The notes under the pieces: model-generated | What the model was told of the DNA's origin: nothing | Database searches by the model: none | What the model saw: the letters and a program-made list of their open reading frames with translations, nothing else | Program-made: the position numbers and the translations under genes | Assembly: GCF_000760735.1 (NCBI RefSeq) | Contig: NZ_JMEX01000008.1 | Coordinates: forward strand, 929,988 to 993,987 | Origin: Rhodococcoides fascians A44A | GTDB lineage: Bacteria; Actinomycetota; Actinomycetes; Mycobacteriales; Mycobacteriaceae | Length of the DNA: 64,000 bases | Reading direction: 5' to 3' | Shown: positions 9,431 to 18,632 of the stretch, in pieces | Numbering within the stretch: position 1 is the stretch's first letter | How the letters are laid out: each line of letters starts with the position of its first letter

Positions 9431-9745
9431 ATGGCTTTACCAGTATTGACTCCGGAACAGCGCACCGCGGCTCTGGCCAAGGCTGCCGAGGCACGCACCG
9501 CCCGGTCGAAGCTGCTGGCCGCCGTCAAGTCCGGCGAGCTCAGCGTCGCTGACGTTCTCGCAAAGGCCGAGAACGACGAGATCGTGAAGAAGACCAAGGT
9601 GTCTGCCCTGATCAAGGCACTTCCGGGTGTCGGTTCGGTGCGCGCCGCACAGCTGCTCGAGCAGCTGTCCATCGCAGACACCCGCCGTATCGGTGGACTC
9701 GGCGCAAACCAGCGCGAGGCACTTCTGGCGGCTGTCGCGTCCTGA
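9431..9745 (+). CDS. mihF: Integration host factor, actinobacterial type (mIHF)
   Basis: 104 residues, a nucleoid-associated DNA-binding protein of the mycobacterial IHF family, unrelated in fold to E. coli IHF. The N-terminal helix is followed by a helix-two-turn-helix/H2TH-like core with LIKALPGVGSVRAAQLLEQL, the glycine-containing DNA-contact motif of the family, and RRIGGLGANQREALL near the end. The ATG was chosen because GAGGAGA precedes it and the remaining sequence matches the usual short form. In mycobacteria it is essential and supports phage integration and chromosome compaction; synteny there differs (near gmk), so its position here is a local feature. Confidence 0.93.
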   Translation: MALPVLTPEQRTAALAKAAEARTARSKLLAAVKSGELSVADVLAKAENDEIVKKTKVSALIKALPGVGSVRAAQLLEQLSIADTRRIGGLGANQREALLAAVAS

Positions 9746-9801
9746 TACGACGCTGGATCGGCCTGCAGGGTTATCGAGGACATATCTCGCTCGTGCGGGG
9801 C

Positions 9802-9807
9802 TAGCAT
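9802..9807 (+). promoter_or_regulatory. -10 element for leaderless transcription of the khtT-like gene
   Basis: TAGCAT matches the actinobacterial -10 pattern TANNNT and ends 6 bases before the ATG at 9814, the spacing that puts transcription start at the start codon. No Shine-Dalgarno sequence is visible. Confidence 0.45.
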
Positions 9808-9813
9808 TTCCCC

Positions 9814-10293
9814 ATGAACGTCGAAGTGACCCTGCTGCCCGGGATCGGGGTGCGGAAGGATTTCGCCCTCGCATCCGGGCGCCGCATCGGTGTCATCACC
9901 CGCAAAGACGGGGCGAACGAGCTGATCGTTTCGCGTAAAGACGACCCCGACGCAACACAGGCGTCCATCACCCTGAGCAATGAGGAGGCGGCGGCGCTGG
10001 GCAACCTGCTCGGCACGCCGCAACTCATTGCTCAGCTCGGGGAAGAGCATCGCGACCTTCCCGGCATCAACACACGCCAACTGCCCATCAAACTGGGCTC
10101 GCGATTCGACGGCCGAACCCTCGGCGACACCACCATGCGCACCAAGACCGGTGTGTCCATCGTCGCCGTCATGCGCGCAGGCCAGGTCCAGCCGTCGCCC
10201 ACTCCCGATTTCACGCTCGTCGCGGGCGACCTTCTGGTCGCCGTAGGAACCGCCGACGGCCTCGACGCCGCAACCAAGCTGCTCGGCCGATAG
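9814..10293 (+). CDS. K+/H+ antiporter regulatory subunit, KhtT-like (RCK_C/TrkA-C domain)
   Basis: 159 residues. The N-terminal 75 residues form a small domain (MNVEVTLLPGIGVRKDFAL) typical of KhtT proteins; the C-terminal half (residues about 80-155) is a TrkA-C/RCK_C ligand-binding domain with LGDTTMRTKTGVSIVAVMR and DLLVAVGTADGL. In Bacillus, KhtT gates the antiporter KhtU and binds cyclic di-AMP. The antiporter gene follows 4 bases after the stop, so the two are one operon. Role in K+ efflux under alkaline or osmotic stress is inferred from the family. Confidence 0.85.
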   Translation: MNVEVTLLPGIGVRKDFALASGRRIGVITRKDGANELIVSRKDDPDATQASITLSNEEAAALGNLLGTPQLIAQLGEEHRDLPGINTRQLPIKLGSRFDGRTLGDTTMRTKTGVSIVAVMRAGQVQPSPTPDFTLVAGDLLVAVGTADGLDAATKLLGR

Positions 10294-10297
10294 CGAC

Positions 10298-11455
10298 ATG
10301 GCCGAGAGCGCGCTCGCTCTGATCGAACTCGGCGCGGTCTTCTTCACACTCGGACTTCTTGCTCGTCTCGCCGGCAAGATCGGCGTGTCGCCCATCCCGT
10401 TCTACCTACTCGGCGGCCTGGCCTTCGGGAACGGCGGCTTCGTCACCCTCGGCGGAATCGACGAGTTCAGCGAACTCGCCAGCGAAATCGGCGTCATTCT
10501 TCTCCTCCTACTGTTAGGGCTCGAATACACCGCAGCCGAACTCGTCACCGGACTTCGCCGCTCCTCGCTCGCGGGAATCGTCGACATCGTCCTCAACTTC
10601 ACACCGGGCGCAGTACTGGCACTCGTGCTCGGCTGGGGTGGCGTCGGCGCACTCGTCCTCGGCGGGGTCACCTACATCTCGTCGTCGGGAATCGTCGCGA
10701 AAGTCCTCACCGACCTGGGACGCCTCGGAAACCGCGAGACGCCCGTCGTGCTGTCGATCCTCGTGTTCGAAGACCTGGCCATGGCCATCTATCTCCCGAT
10801 CCTGACCACCGTGCTGAGCGGTGTCAGTTTTCTCGGCGGCATGGAAGCAGTCGGTATCTCGCTGTTGGTCGTGACGGTCGTCCTGGTGGTTGCGCTTCGG
10901 TACGGCAAGTTCGTCTCGGCGCTGGTCGACAGCGCGAACCGTGAGGTCGTACTGCTCAACGTCCTCGGCGCCGCCTTACTGGTGGCCGGCATCGCGTCCG
11001 AACTGCAGGTCTCCGCCGCCGTCGGCGCCTTCCTCCTGGGAATCGCGATCTCCGGCTCCACGGCCGACAACGCCACCCGCGTACTCGAACCCCTCCGCGA
11101 CCTGTTCGCGGCTATGTTCTTCGTCGTCTTCGGACTACAGACCGACCCCGCGACGGTGCCACCGGTGCTCGGCTGGGCAATCGTCCTGGCCATCGTCACC
11201 ACCATCACCAAAGTGATGACCGGGGCATGGGCCGCCGGTCGTCAGGGCATCGGCAGACCCGGGCAGCTTCGCGCAGGCGCCGCACTGGTCGCACGCGGGG
11301 AATTCTCCATCGTGATCGCCGGCCTCGCCGTGGCAGCCGGAGCCGTCGACAAAGAATTAGCCGCCCTCGCCACCGCGTACGTACTGCTCATGGCCGTTCT
11401 GGGCCCTGTCGCAGCACGGGTCATCGCCGTCCCACCCGCAGTCCGCGCAGACTGA
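10298..11455 (+). CDS. Cation:proton antiporter, CPA2 family (KhtU/KefB-like)
   Basis: 385-residue membrane protein with about 12 hydrophobic segments and the CPA2 features FYLLGGLAFGNGG, ILLLLLLGLEYT and GGVTYISSSGIVAKVL (discontinuous helix region). It has no C-terminal KTN nucleotide-binding domain, consistent with regulation by the separate KhtT-like partner encoded just upstream. Likely function is K+ (or Na+) efflux in exchange for protons at the cytoplasmic membrane. The start ATG is 4 bases after the upstream stop. A 34-bp repeat array follows the stop. Confidence 0.88.
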   Translation: MAESALALIELGAVFFTLGLLARLAGKIGVSPIPFYLLGGLAFGNGGFVTLGGIDEFSELASEIGVILLLLLLGLEYTAAELVTGLRRSSLAGIVDIVLNFTPGAVLALVLGWGGVGALVLGGVTYISSSGIVAKVLTDLGRLGNRETPVVLSILVFEDLAMAIYLPILTTVLSGVSFLGGMEAVGISLLVVTVVLVVALRYGKFVSALVDSANREVVLLNVLGAALLVAGIASELQVSAAVGAFLLGIAISGSTADNATRVLEPLRDLFAAMFFVVFGLQTDPATVPPVLGWAIVLAIVTTITKVMTGAWAAGRQGIGRPGQLRAGAALVARGEFSIVIAGLAVAAGAVDKELAALATAYVLLMAVLGPVAARVIAVPPAVRAD

Positions 11456-11461
11456 CAACAT

Positions 11462-11553
11462 TCATTCCGCAGGCTCCACTCCTGCCCCCACTGAGTCATT
11501 CCGCAGGCTCCACTCCTGCTTCTATCAAGTCATTCCGCAGGCTCCACTCCTGC
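11462..11553. repeat. Three-copy repeat array, 34-bp period
   Basis: Three identical 24-base units at 11462-11485, 11496-11519 and 11530-11553 are separated by two different 10-base spacers, giving an exact 34-base period. Each unit contains GCAGGCTCCACTCCTGC, which can fold as a 5-bp stem with a 7-base loop. The array fills the gap between the antiporter stop and the GntR gene. Related single units occur at 15868-15915, 24700-24716 and 33336-33390, so this is a dispersed intergenic repeat and not a unique tandem duplication. Confidence 0.9.
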
Positions 11554-11559
11554 GACGCC

Positions 11560-11565
11560 TAAGCT
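11560..11565 (+). promoter_or_regulatory. -10 element for leaderless transcription of the GntR gene
   Basis: TAAGCT (TANNNT) lies 6 bases before the ATG at 11572, directly after the repeat array. No ribosome-binding sequence separates it from the start codon. Confidence 0.42.
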
Positions 11566-11571
11566 GACCGA

Positions 11572-12252
11572 ATGGCCCAGCAGCGTCGATCACCAGCGGA
11601 CGGTGCCCCCGCATTGCGTCGGCGCCCACAATTGTCCGAAGACGTCGCCAACCACGTGCGGCACATCGTCATGTCCGGCGCGGTCCGTCCGGGCGACTTC
11701 ATCCGACTCGACGAGACGGCTGCCGAACTCGGTGTCAGCGTCACCCCGGTCCGCGAAGCACTGCTCACGTTGCGGGGCGAAGGAATGGTGGAACTGGTGC
11801 CGCACCGCGGCTACGTCGTCTCCCCGCTCACGCCCGAGGACATCGTCGACATCTTCTGGCTACAGGGACAGATCGCAGTCGAACTGGTCCGCCGGGCGGC
11901 ACCGAAGATCACCGACGACGTCGTTGCCGAGCTGGAGAAGTTCAACGAGTCCCTGGCCGCGGCGGTGGAAAAGAATCAGGCCGAGGAAGTCGAGATCGCC
12001 GAGTTCGAGTTCCACCGGGTTCTCAATCGCCTCACCGGTGCAACCAAGCTGGCGTGGTTTCTCAACAACGCCACCCGCTACACCCCCACCCGGCTGTACG
12101 CGTCGGATCCGGAATGGGGGCGAGCGGCGGTGCGTAATCACGAACAGTTGATCGACGCTCTCCGTGCGGGCGACGTGGATGCGGCCTGCACGCTGATGCG
12201 CCGACAGTTCACCGATGGCGCGGAACGCCTGATCGCGTACCGCGCCCTGTGA
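11572..12252 (+). CDS. GntR-family transcriptional regulator, FCD (FadR) subfamily
   Basis: 226 residues. The N-terminal winged helix-turn-helix spans about residues 20-85 (IRLDETAAELGVSVTPVREALLTLRGEGMVELVPHRGYVV is in this part), and an all-helical FCD effector domain follows (DIVDIFWLQGQIAVELVRR, EFEFHRVLNRLTGATKLAWF, VRNHEQLIDALRAGD). FCD regulators usually sense organic or fatty acids. The gene is convergent with fadB and fadA; control of those genes is possible but not shown. Its stop codon lies inside a 40-bp palindrome shared with the fadB end. Confidence 0.9.
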   Translation: MAQQRRSPADGAPALRRRPQLSEDVANHVRHIVMSGAVRPGDFIRLDETAAELGVSVTPVREALLTLRGEGMVELVPHRGYVVSPLTPEDIVDIFWLQGQIAVELVRRAAPKITDDVVAELEKFNESLAAAVEKNQAEEVEIAEFEFHRVLNRLTGATKLAWFLNNATRYTPTRLYASDPEWGRAAVRNHEQLIDALRAGDVDAACTLMRRQFTDGAERLIAYRAL

Positions 12253-12288
12253 GTGGAAATGTGTCCCAGGGGACACATTTCCACTCAC
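12249..12288. terminator. Bidirectional terminator palindrome between the GntR gene and fadB
   Basis: GTGAGTGGAAATGTGTCCC at 12249-12267 is the exact reverse complement of 12270-12288, with two bases between the arms. It begins in the GntR stop codon region and ends at the base next to the fadB stop, so it exactly fills the gap between two convergent genes. Confidence 0.8.
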
Positions 12289-14439
12289 CTAACGGAGCGA
12301 GTCCGGCGCGGTGAACCGCTCGCCGTACTTGGCAGCCAGCTCGTCGGCACGCTTGACGAACGCAGCCTGACCGAGGGAACCGTCCTGGGCCTCGTAGCCG
12401 ACGATGTACTGGTGCACACCACCGGTCCAGGCCGGGTAGCCGATGCCGAAGATCGAGCCGATGTTGGCGTCGGCGGTGGTGTTCAGGACACCCTCGTCGA
12501 AGCACTTCTGCGTCTCGATGGCCTCGATGAACAGCATGCGCTCCTTCAGATCCTCGAACGGGATGTCCGCGGTACCTGACTTGAACGCGTCACGCAGGCC
12601 AGGCCACAGGCCGGCGCGCTTGCCGTCGGCGTACTCGTAGAAGCCTGCGCCCTTGGCCTTCGACGGACGCTCGAACTCGTCGACCATCTTGTCGATGACT
12701 GCGCCGGCCGGATCCTCGGGAGGAGTTCCACCCGCGGCCTTGATGGCGTCGTAGGTCTCCTTGCGGATCTTCTGCATCAGGTTGAGCGTCAGCTCGTCCG
12801 AGAGCTGCAGCGGCGCCGCCGGGTAGCCTGCCTGCAGACCTGCCTGCTCGATGGTCGACGGCTCCACACCTTCACCGAGCATCGCGATGGCCTCGTTGAT
12901 GAAGGTGCCGATGACGCGCGAGGTGAAGAATCCGCGGCTGTCGTTGACGACGATCGGAGTCTTTTTGATGACCTGTACCAGGTCGAAGGCCTTCGCCAGC
13001 GCAGCGTCCGACGTCTTCTCGCCGCGGATGATCTCCACCAGCGGCATCTTGTCGACGGGCGAGAAGAAGTGGATTCCGATGAAGTCCTCCTGACGCTTCA
13101 CGCCCTGAGCGAGGCTCGTGATCGGTAGCGTCGAGGTGTTGGAACCGAGCAACGCCGACGGGTCGACGAGGTCCTCGATCTCCTGGAACACCTTCTGCTT
13201 GAGCTCCTCGGATTCGAAGACCGCCTCGATGACGAGATCGGCGCCTTCGACGTCCTTGGCGTCGGCGGTCGGATGGATCCGCGCGAGCAGCGCGTCGGAC
13301 TTCTCCTGAGTGGTCTTGCCACGCGAGAGTGCCTTGGCCTCGATGGCCTCGGAGTACGCCTTGCCCTTCTGCGCGGATTCGATGGCGACGTCCTTGAGGA
13401 CCACCTCGATGCCCGCTTTGGCACACACGTAGGCGATACCGGCGCCCATCATGCCTGCACCGAGCACTGCGACCTTGGTGAACGTCGTCTTCTCGATGCC
13501 GTCCGGGCGGGACTTGCCTGCATTGATCGCCTGCAGATCGAAGAAGAACGCCTGGATCATGTTCTTCGATACCGAGCCGGTGACCAACTCGGTGAAGTAG
13601 CGGGACTCGATGGTCGACGCATTGTCGAAATCGACTTGAGCGCCCTCGACTGCGGCCGACAGGATCGCGCGCGGCGCCGGCATCGGCGCACCCTTGATCT
13701 GCTTACGCAGGTTCGACGGGAACGCAGGCAGGACGGCAGCGAGCTTCGGGTTCGACGGGGTGCCGCCGGGGATCTTGTAGCCCTTGACGTCCCATGGTGC
13801 GACGCCACCCTCGGGGTTGGCCTTGATCCACGCCTTCGCCGCGGGCACGAGGGCGTCGATGCTGTCGACGAGCTCGTGCACGAGGCCGATCTCCAGAGCC
13901 TTCTCCGGACGGAACCGGGTGCCCTGGGCGAGGACCGTCATGAATCCGTTCTGGATGCCGAGCAGGCGCGTGATGCGTGTGACGCCACCGCCACCGGGCA
14001 GAAGACCGAGGGATACCTCGGGCAGACCGAGCTGAACGCCCGAGACATTCGCGGCGATCCGGTGGTGGGTCGCAAGAGTGATCTCGAGTCCACCGCCGAG
14101 TGCAGCACCGTTGATCGCGGAGACGACGGGCTTGCCGAGCTTCTCCAGGCGTCGCAGCTGCGCTTTGACTTCCTGTACCTCGTCGAACACGCGCTGGGCG
14201 TCCTCGGGCTTCGCGGTGATGAGGCTGTTGAGGTCACCACCGGCGAAGAACGTTTTCTTCGCCGAGGTGATCACGACGCCGGTGATGGAGTCGAGTTCCT
14301 TCTCCAGTCGATCGACGGTCGCGCCCATCGAGTCCTTGTACAGCTGGTTCATCGTGTTGGCGCCCTGGTTGGGGTCGTCCATCGTGAGCACGACGATGCC
14401 GTCGGAATCCTGGTCCCAGGTGATCATGTTTTCGCTCAT
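12289..14439 (-). CDS. fadB: Multifunctional fatty-acid oxidation protein alpha (enoyl-CoA hydratase / 3-hydroxyacyl-CoA dehydrogenase)
   Basis: 716 residues, the normal length for FadB. The N-terminal crotonase domain has the acyl-CoA pocket AKKTFFAGGDLNSL and GAALGGGLEITLATHHRIAA. The NAD-binding Rossmann domain starts VAVLGAGMMGAGIAYVCAKAG, and the dehydrogenase His/Glu region is HFFSPVDKMPLVEIIRG. It hydrates enoyl-CoA and oxidises 3-hydroxyacyl-CoA in beta-oxidation. The start MSENMITWDQD was chosen because GAGGAA precedes it and it follows the thiolase stop by 10 bases; an upstream in-frame start would run into fadA. Operon with fadA. Confidence 0.96.
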   Translation of the reverse strand: MSENMITWDQDSDGIVVLTMDDPNQGANTMNQLYKDSMGATVDRLEKELDSITGVVITSAKKTFFAGGDLNSLITAKPEDAQRVFDEVQEVKAQLRRLEKLGKPVVSAINGAALGGGLEITLATHHRIAANVSGVQLGLPEVSLGLLPGGGGVTRITRLLGIQNGFMTVLAQGTRFRPEKALEIGLVHELVDSIDALVPAAKAWIKANPEGGVAPWDVKGYKIPGGTPSNPKLAAVLPAFPSNLRKQIKGAPMPAPRAILSAAVEGAQVDFDNASTIESRYFTELVTGSVSKNMIQAFFFDLQAINAGKSRPDGIEKTTFTKVAVLGAGMMGAGIAYVCAKAGIEVVLKDVAIESAQKGKAYSEAIEAKALSRGKTTQEKSDALLARIHPTADAKDVEGADLVIEAVFESEELKQKVFQEIEDLVDPSALLGSNTSTLPITSLAQGVKRQEDFIGIHFFSPVDKMPLVEIIRGEKTSDAALAKAFDLVQVIKKTPIVVNDSRGFFTSRVIGTFINEAIAMLGEGVEPSTIEQAGLQAGYPAAPLQLSDELTLNLMQKIRKETYDAIKAAGGTPPEDPAGAVIDKMVDEFERPSKAKGAGFYEYADGKRAGLWPGLRDAFKSGTADIPFEDLKERMLFIEAIETQKCFDEGVLNTTADANIGSIFGIGYPAWTGGVHQYIVGYEAQDGSLGQAAFVKRADELAAKYGERFTAPDSLR

Positions 14440-14449
14440 GGTGTGTTCC

Positions 14450-15661
14450 TCAGACTCGCTCGATGATGGTGGCAACGCCCATGCCGCCGCCGATGCACAG
14501 GGTGATGAGTGCGTACCGGCCGCCGCGACGCTCGAGCTCGTCGAGCACGGTTCCGGTGATCATGGCTCCGGTGGCGCCGAGCGGGTGGCCCATCGCGATG
14601 GCTCCACCGTTGACGTTGAGCTTCTCGTTCGGGATCTGCAGGTCCTTCTGGAAGCGAAGGACGACGGACGCGAACGCCTCGTTCAATTCGAAGAGATCGA
14701 TGTCGTCGACGGTCAATCCTGCGGTTGCGAGAACCTTCTTCGACGCGGGTGTCGGGCCGGTCAGCATGATCGTCGTGTCTGCACCGGAGGTGGCCGTCGC
14801 GACGATGCGCGCACGCGGAACCAGGTTCAGGTCCTTGCCTGCCTGCTCGCTACCGACAAGGACGAGGGCTGCACCGTCGACGATGCCGGAGCTGTTACCA
14901 CCGGTGTGGACGTGATCGATCTTCTCGATCCAGTGGTACTTCTGCAGCGCGACGTCGTCGAATCCACCCATCGCAGCGACACCGGTGAAGGCCGGGTTCA
15001 GTTTGCCGAGCGATTCGACCGTGCTGCCCGGACGCATGTGCTCGTCGTGGTCGAGGATCAGCAGGCCGTTCTGGTCGGTGACCGGTACGACGGACTTGGC
15101 GAAGTAGCCACCCGACCATGCAGCGGCGGCACGCTCCTGCGACTGCACTGCGTAGGCGTCGACGTCTTCGCGGCTGAACCCCTCGATCGTCGCGATGAGA
15201 TCGGCGCCGATGCCCTGCGGCGCGAAGTACGTGTCGTAGTTGGTGGCCGGATCCATCGCCCACGCGCCGCCGTCACTGCCCATCGGGACGCGGGACATGG
15301 ACTCGACACCACCGGCGATGACGACCTCGTCCCAGCCGGAACGCACCTTCTGCGCAGCCAGGTTGACGGCTTCGAGGCCGGACGCGCAGAACCGGTTGAG
15401 CTGGAATCCGCCCACGGTGTCCGGCATCTTCGCGGCCAGAACCGCGGTGCGCGCAATATCGGCACCCTGATCGCCCACCGGGGAGACCACACCGAGGATC
15501 AAGTCGGAGATGCGGTTCTCGTCGAGGTCGGGGAACCGTCGACGCAACTCGTCGATCAGGCCGGTGACCAGCGAAATGGGCTTGACGGAATGCAGTGAGC
15601 CGTTCTTCCCCTTGCCGCGTGGGGTCCTGATGGCTTCGTAAATGAACGCTTCTGTAGTCAC
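14450..15661 (-). CDS. fadA: Acetyl-CoA C-acyltransferase (3-ketoacyl-CoA thiolase)
   Basis: 403 residues from a GTG start. Thiolase motifs are all present: nucleophile Cys92 in [12 protein letters not shown], the LNEAFA loop, catalytic His in [18 protein letters not shown], and the second cysteine in [11 protein letters not shown]. It cleaves 3-ketoacyl-CoA to acetyl-CoA and a shortened acyl-CoA, the final step of the beta-oxidation cycle, probably as a complex with FadB encoded 10 bases downstream. This fadA-fadB order matches Rv0859-Rv0860 of M. tuberculosis. AAGGA lies 11 bases before the start. Confidence 0.96.
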   Translation of the reverse strand: MTTEAFIYEAIRTPRGKGKNGSLHSVKPISLVTGLIDELRRRFPDLDENRISDLILGVVSPVGDQGADIARTAVLAAKMPDTVGGFQLNRFCASGLEAVNLAAQKVRSGWDEVVIAGGVESMSRVPMGSDGGAWAMDPATNYDTYFAPQGIGADLIATIEGFSREDVDAYAVQSQERAAAAWSGGYFAKSVVPVTDQNGLLILDHDEHMRPGSTVESLGKLNPAFTGVAAMGGFDDVALQKYHWIEKIDHVHTGGNSSGIVDGAALVLVGSEQAGKDLNLVPRARIVATATSGADTTIMLTGPTPASKKVLATAGLTVDDIDLFELNEAFASVVLRFQKDLQIPNEKLNVNGGAIAMGHPLGATGAMITGTVLDELERRGGRYALITLCIGGGMGVATIIERV

Positions 15662-15867
15662 AGCGCGGTCGTTCCTTCCACGTACTTCTGACTCGGCGGC
15701 GGCACCCGAGGGCGCCGCAGGACTCGAGGATCACACCTCGGCTCCTCTCACACTAGAACGCGGTACACAACCCGGTGAAGGACCGAAACGAGCGCGGTCC
15801 GTGACCGGCGCGTGCGTTTCAGCTCGACGAGACAGGGGTAGAGATAGCATCACCACTCGGGGGGATA

Positions 15868-15915
15868 TGGGAGTGGAGCCAGCGGAACGAACCGGTTCCA
15901 CAGAGTGGAGCCTGC
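15868..15915. repeat. Degenerate copies of the short dispersed repeat
   Basis: GGAGTGGAGCC and AGTGGAGCCTGCGG in this stretch match, on this strand, the reverse complement of the 11462-11553 repeat unit. The copies are imperfect and one has lost its stem complement. They lie in the 294-base gap between fadA and the small gene at 15956; I see no gene in the rest of that gap. Confidence 0.6.
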
Positions 15916-15955
15916 GGGGGAGGTTCGAGCTCGGCCAGTTACGGAGATGATGACC

Positions 15956-16186
15956 ATGGACACCCAGAAGCCGCTCGCGGTCGGAGCGCACGTCAAAGTG
16001 CGCTACAGCTCCGATTCTTCCCTGCCACGCGACCAGTGGCCCAAGGAATCAGGCGTCGTCAAGGAAGACTTCGGTGAGCAGACGGCATCGGTCGACCGCA
16101 CCTGGGCCCGGGCTCACCGCTACGCCGTCGCCCTCGACGACGGCCGACTCGTCTTCGTCGACCCCGAGGACATCGAAGCAACCTGA
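15956..16186 (+). CDS. Small protein of unknown function, 76 residues
   Basis: I do not recognise a named family. The sequence is soluble, without signal peptide or membrane segment, and looks like a single beta-rich domain (VGAHVKVRYSSDSSLP, GVVKEDFGEQTA, RYAVALDDGRLVFVDPEDIEA), similar in flavour to small KOW/SH3-like barrels in which a charged loop precedes a strand. The start MDTQKP was preferred because GGAG is 9 bases upstream; two further ATG codons lie at 15947 and 15950. It stands alone between fadA (divergent) and dnaX (convergent). Confidence 0.72.
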   Translation: MDTQKPLAVGAHVKVRYSSDSSLPRDQWPKESGVVKEDFGEQTASVDRTWARAHRYAVALDDGRLVFVDPEDIEAT

Positions 16187-16206
16187 CCAAGGTCGGTCAT
16201 GTGGTC

Positions 16207-16288
16207 GACTCAGCACCCTTTCTACCGACCCAGCACGCCTTCTATCCGCGGACTGGGCGTGTCAGCTCGGCAAGAAGGGTGCTGACTC
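16207..16288. terminator. Large hairpin between convergent genes, likely bidirectional terminator
   Basis: GACTCAGCACCCTT at 16207-16220 pairs with AAGGGTGCTGACTC at 16275-16288 with one mismatch. The loop contains a second pairing, CACGCC with GGCGTG, and a direct repeat of the CAGCACSC core. It ends next to the dnaX stop. Confidence 0.6.
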
Positions 16289-18625
16289 CTACTCCTTGAG
16301 CGGAGTTGCTCCGAGTTCTGCCTGCAGCAGTTCCATGGCCACCGTTTCCGGGTCGCGCCGCACCGACGGGTCGGCAGGCTCGGCGGCCGCTTTGAGCAGC
16401 TCTTCCTCGTCCTCCGGTGTTTCCGGGGGCGGTGGACCGGCCGGCTCGGGGTCGTCGGGATAGTCGGGCGCCTCGGGGGGCGGTATGTCGTCGTATCCGT
16501 GGTCGGTCGCTCCCGACTCCCGCGCCGTCGAAGCCGGCTTGTTCGCCTGGCTCGGACGCGAGAACTTGGTCGGAGGCGCTTTCGGAGGCTCGGGCGCGGC
16601 CTTGGCGACCGGAGCTTCCTCAGCAGGAGCTGCTGCTCCGACGACGCACGTCACCTGCCAGTCGACACCGAACACATCACGCAGCGCATCCCTGATGACG
16701 TCGGCATTCCGTCCTTCCTGCAGCCGCTTCGCGAGCGGCGCGGAATCGTGGCCGAGCGTGATCGAGCCGTCGCTCACCGCTCGAACCGAGGCACCGGACA
16801 GCATGACCTCGACCGTGCGGCTGCGCTCGCGCACCTTGGCTCGGACCTCGGACCAGACCGCACGAATCGCCGCGGCGTCCGGCTGAGTGGACGCCGCCGC
16901 AACCGGCTCGGGCTCCGGATTCGGTACTGGTTCAGGGGCTGGTATCTGTTCCGGGGCAGGCTCGGGCTCGACCGGCGCAGGGAAGTCGAACGCGCGGGTC
17001 GGTTCGGCGACTGGACGCTCGGGCTCTACGGGCGCCGCTTCAGGTTCCGGGGTCGGCTCGGGTTCCGGGGTCGACACAGGCTCCGGAACAGGCTCGGGTT
17101 CCGGGGTCGGCTCGGGGTCCGGCTGCGGCACCGGAGTGGGCTCGGGCTGCGGCTCGGGCTCAGGAGTGGGCTCGGGCTGCGGCGTCGGCTCGGGCTGCGG
17201 CGTCGGCTCGGGCTCAGGAGTGGGTTTGGGTTCGGGCTCGGGCGTCGTCGGAATGCTGGCGGCAGGTGCCGGAGGGACTGCGGGAGCGGTCGGAACCACG
17301 GGAGGTACGTCAGGCGCGGGCGCTGCAGGCTCGGGGGCCGCAGCCGCCCGTTGGGACGGCCGGACGAACTTGGGCGGTGTGTCGTCGACCGGCGGCGCGC
17401 TGGGGGTCGACGGCTCAGCACGACGCTGCGGAGCCTGGTCGACGGCTGCTTGCTCGCCGGCGGGCAACGTGACGTCCAGGCGCCGCTCGAGACGCTCGAG
17501 ACGCTGCAGCACAGCAGATTCGGCGTCGGATGCCGAGGGAAGCAGCATCCGCGCACACATGACTTCGAGCAGCAGGCGCGGTGCGGTGGCGCCGCGCATC
17601 TCCCCCAGACCGGCGTGGATGATCTCTGCATAGCGCGCCAGGGTCGCCGAGCCGATGCGGCCCGCTTCGTCGCGCAGACGTTCGAGAACGTCACCGGGAA
17701 CATCGACCAGCCCGCGCTCACCTGCGTCGGGGACGGCGCGCATGAGGATGAGGTCGCGGAGCCTTTCCAGCAGGTCCGTCGCGAAGCGGCGCGGATCGTG
17801 TCCGGCGTCGACCACTTTGTCGACCGTCCCGAACAGTGATCCACCGTCCCCGGCCGCGAGTGCATCCACGGCTTCGTCGATCAACGCGACGTCGGTGACG
17901 CCGAGCAGGGACAGTGCCCGCGGATACGTGACGCCTTCGGGTCCTGCGCCTGCGAGCAGCTGGTCCAGCACGCTCAGCGAGTCACGCGGCGATCCGCCGC
18001 CGGCTCGAATCACCAACGGATAGACGGGATCCTCGACGGGGACCGACTCCTGCGCGGTGATCTTCTCGAGCAGCCCACGCATGGTCGACGGCGGGAGCAG
18101 CCGGAACGGGTAGTGGTGCGTACGCGAACGGATGGTCGGGAGCACCTTCTCCGGCTCCGTCGTCGCGAAGATGAAGACAAGGTGCTCCGGCGGCTCTTCG
18201 ACGACCTTGAGCAGTGCGTTGAAGCCTGCTGTCGTGACCATGTGGGCCTCGTCGATGATGAAGATGACGTAGCGCGATTCGGCGGGCGCGTAGACCGCCT
18301 TGTCTCGGAGATCTCGTGCGTCGTCGACGCCACCGTGGCTTGCCGCGTCCATCTCGACGACGTCGAGGTTGCCCGGCCCACCCGGCGCGAGAGCGACGCA
18401 GGAGTTGCAGACGCCGCACGGCGTGGACGTCGGGCCTTCGACGCAGTTCAGCGACCGCGCGAGGATGCGCGCCGACGACGTCTTACCGCAGCCTCGGGGC
18501 CCGGAGAACAGGTATGCGTGGTTGATCCGATTGGAGTTGAGCGCGGTGCTCAACGGTTCGGTTACGTGCTCCTGCCCGACGACCTCAGCGAACGTCGCAG
18601 GACGGTACTTCCGGTAGAGAGCCAC
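16289..18625 (-). CDS. dnaX: DNA polymerase III subunits gamma and tau (clamp loader)
   Basis: 778 residues from GTG ([18 protein letters not shown], the family's invariant beginning). The AAA+ domain has Walker [10 protein letters not shown] at residues 42-50, a zinc-binding knuckle with C61, C70, C73 and C76, Walker B IIDEAH and the sensor region. The middle is a very long Pro/Glu/Thr-rich linker of PEPEPTP-type repeats (residues about 440-620), then a tau domain ([18 protein letters not shown]). It loads the sliding clamp and ties helicase to polymerase. The start lacks a Shine-Dalgarno and follows TACCCT by 7 bases, so it may be leaderless. Confidence 0.96.
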   Translation of the reverse strand: MALYRKYRPATFAEVVGQEHVTEPLSTALNSNRINHAYLFSGPRGCGKTSSARILARSLNCVEGPTSTPCGVCNSCVALAPGGPGNLDVVEMDAASHGGVDDARDLRDKAVYAPAESRYVIFIIDEAHMVTTAGFNALLKVVEEPPEHLVFIFATTEPEKVLPTIRSRTHHYPFRLLPPSTMRGLLEKITAQESVPVEDPVYPLVIRAGGGSPRDSLSVLDQLLAGAGPEGVTYPRALSLLGVTDVALIDEAVDALAAGDGGSLFGTVDKVVDAGHDPRRFATDLLERLRDLILMRAVPDAGERGLVDVPGDVLERLRDEAGRIGSATLARYAEIIHAGLGEMRGATAPRLLLEVMCARMLLPSASDAESAVLQRLERLERRLDVTLPAGEQAAVDQAPQRRAEPSTPSAPPVDDTPPKFVRPSQRAAAAPEPAAPAPDVPPVVPTAPAVPPAPAASIPTTPEPEPKPTPEPEPTPQPEPTPQPEPTPEPEPQPEPTPVPQPDPEPTPEPEPVPEPVSTPEPEPTPEPEAAPVEPERPVAEPTRAFDFPAPVEPEPAPEQIPAPEPVPNPEPEPVAAASTQPDAAAIRAVWSEVRAKVRERSRTVEVMLSGASVRAVSDGSITLGHDSAPLAKRLQEGRNADVIRDALRDVFGVDWQVTCVVGAAAPAEEAPVAKAAPEPPKAPPTKFSRPSQANKPASTARESGATDHGYDDIPPPEAPDYPDDPEPAGPPPPETPEDEEELLKAAAEPADPSVRRDPETVAMELLQAELGATPLKE

Positions 18626-18632
18626 GCATGGA

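Noticed and set aside
11462..11553. CRISPR array
   Set aside because: Spacers are only 10 bases, there are three units, no cas gene is nearby, and the unit occurs alone elsewhere.
16499..17839. 446-codon plus-strand frame opposite dnaX
   Set aside because: It is the complement of the Pro/Glu-rich dnaX linker and encodes Arg/Gly-rich low complexity; dnaX on the minus strand is certain.
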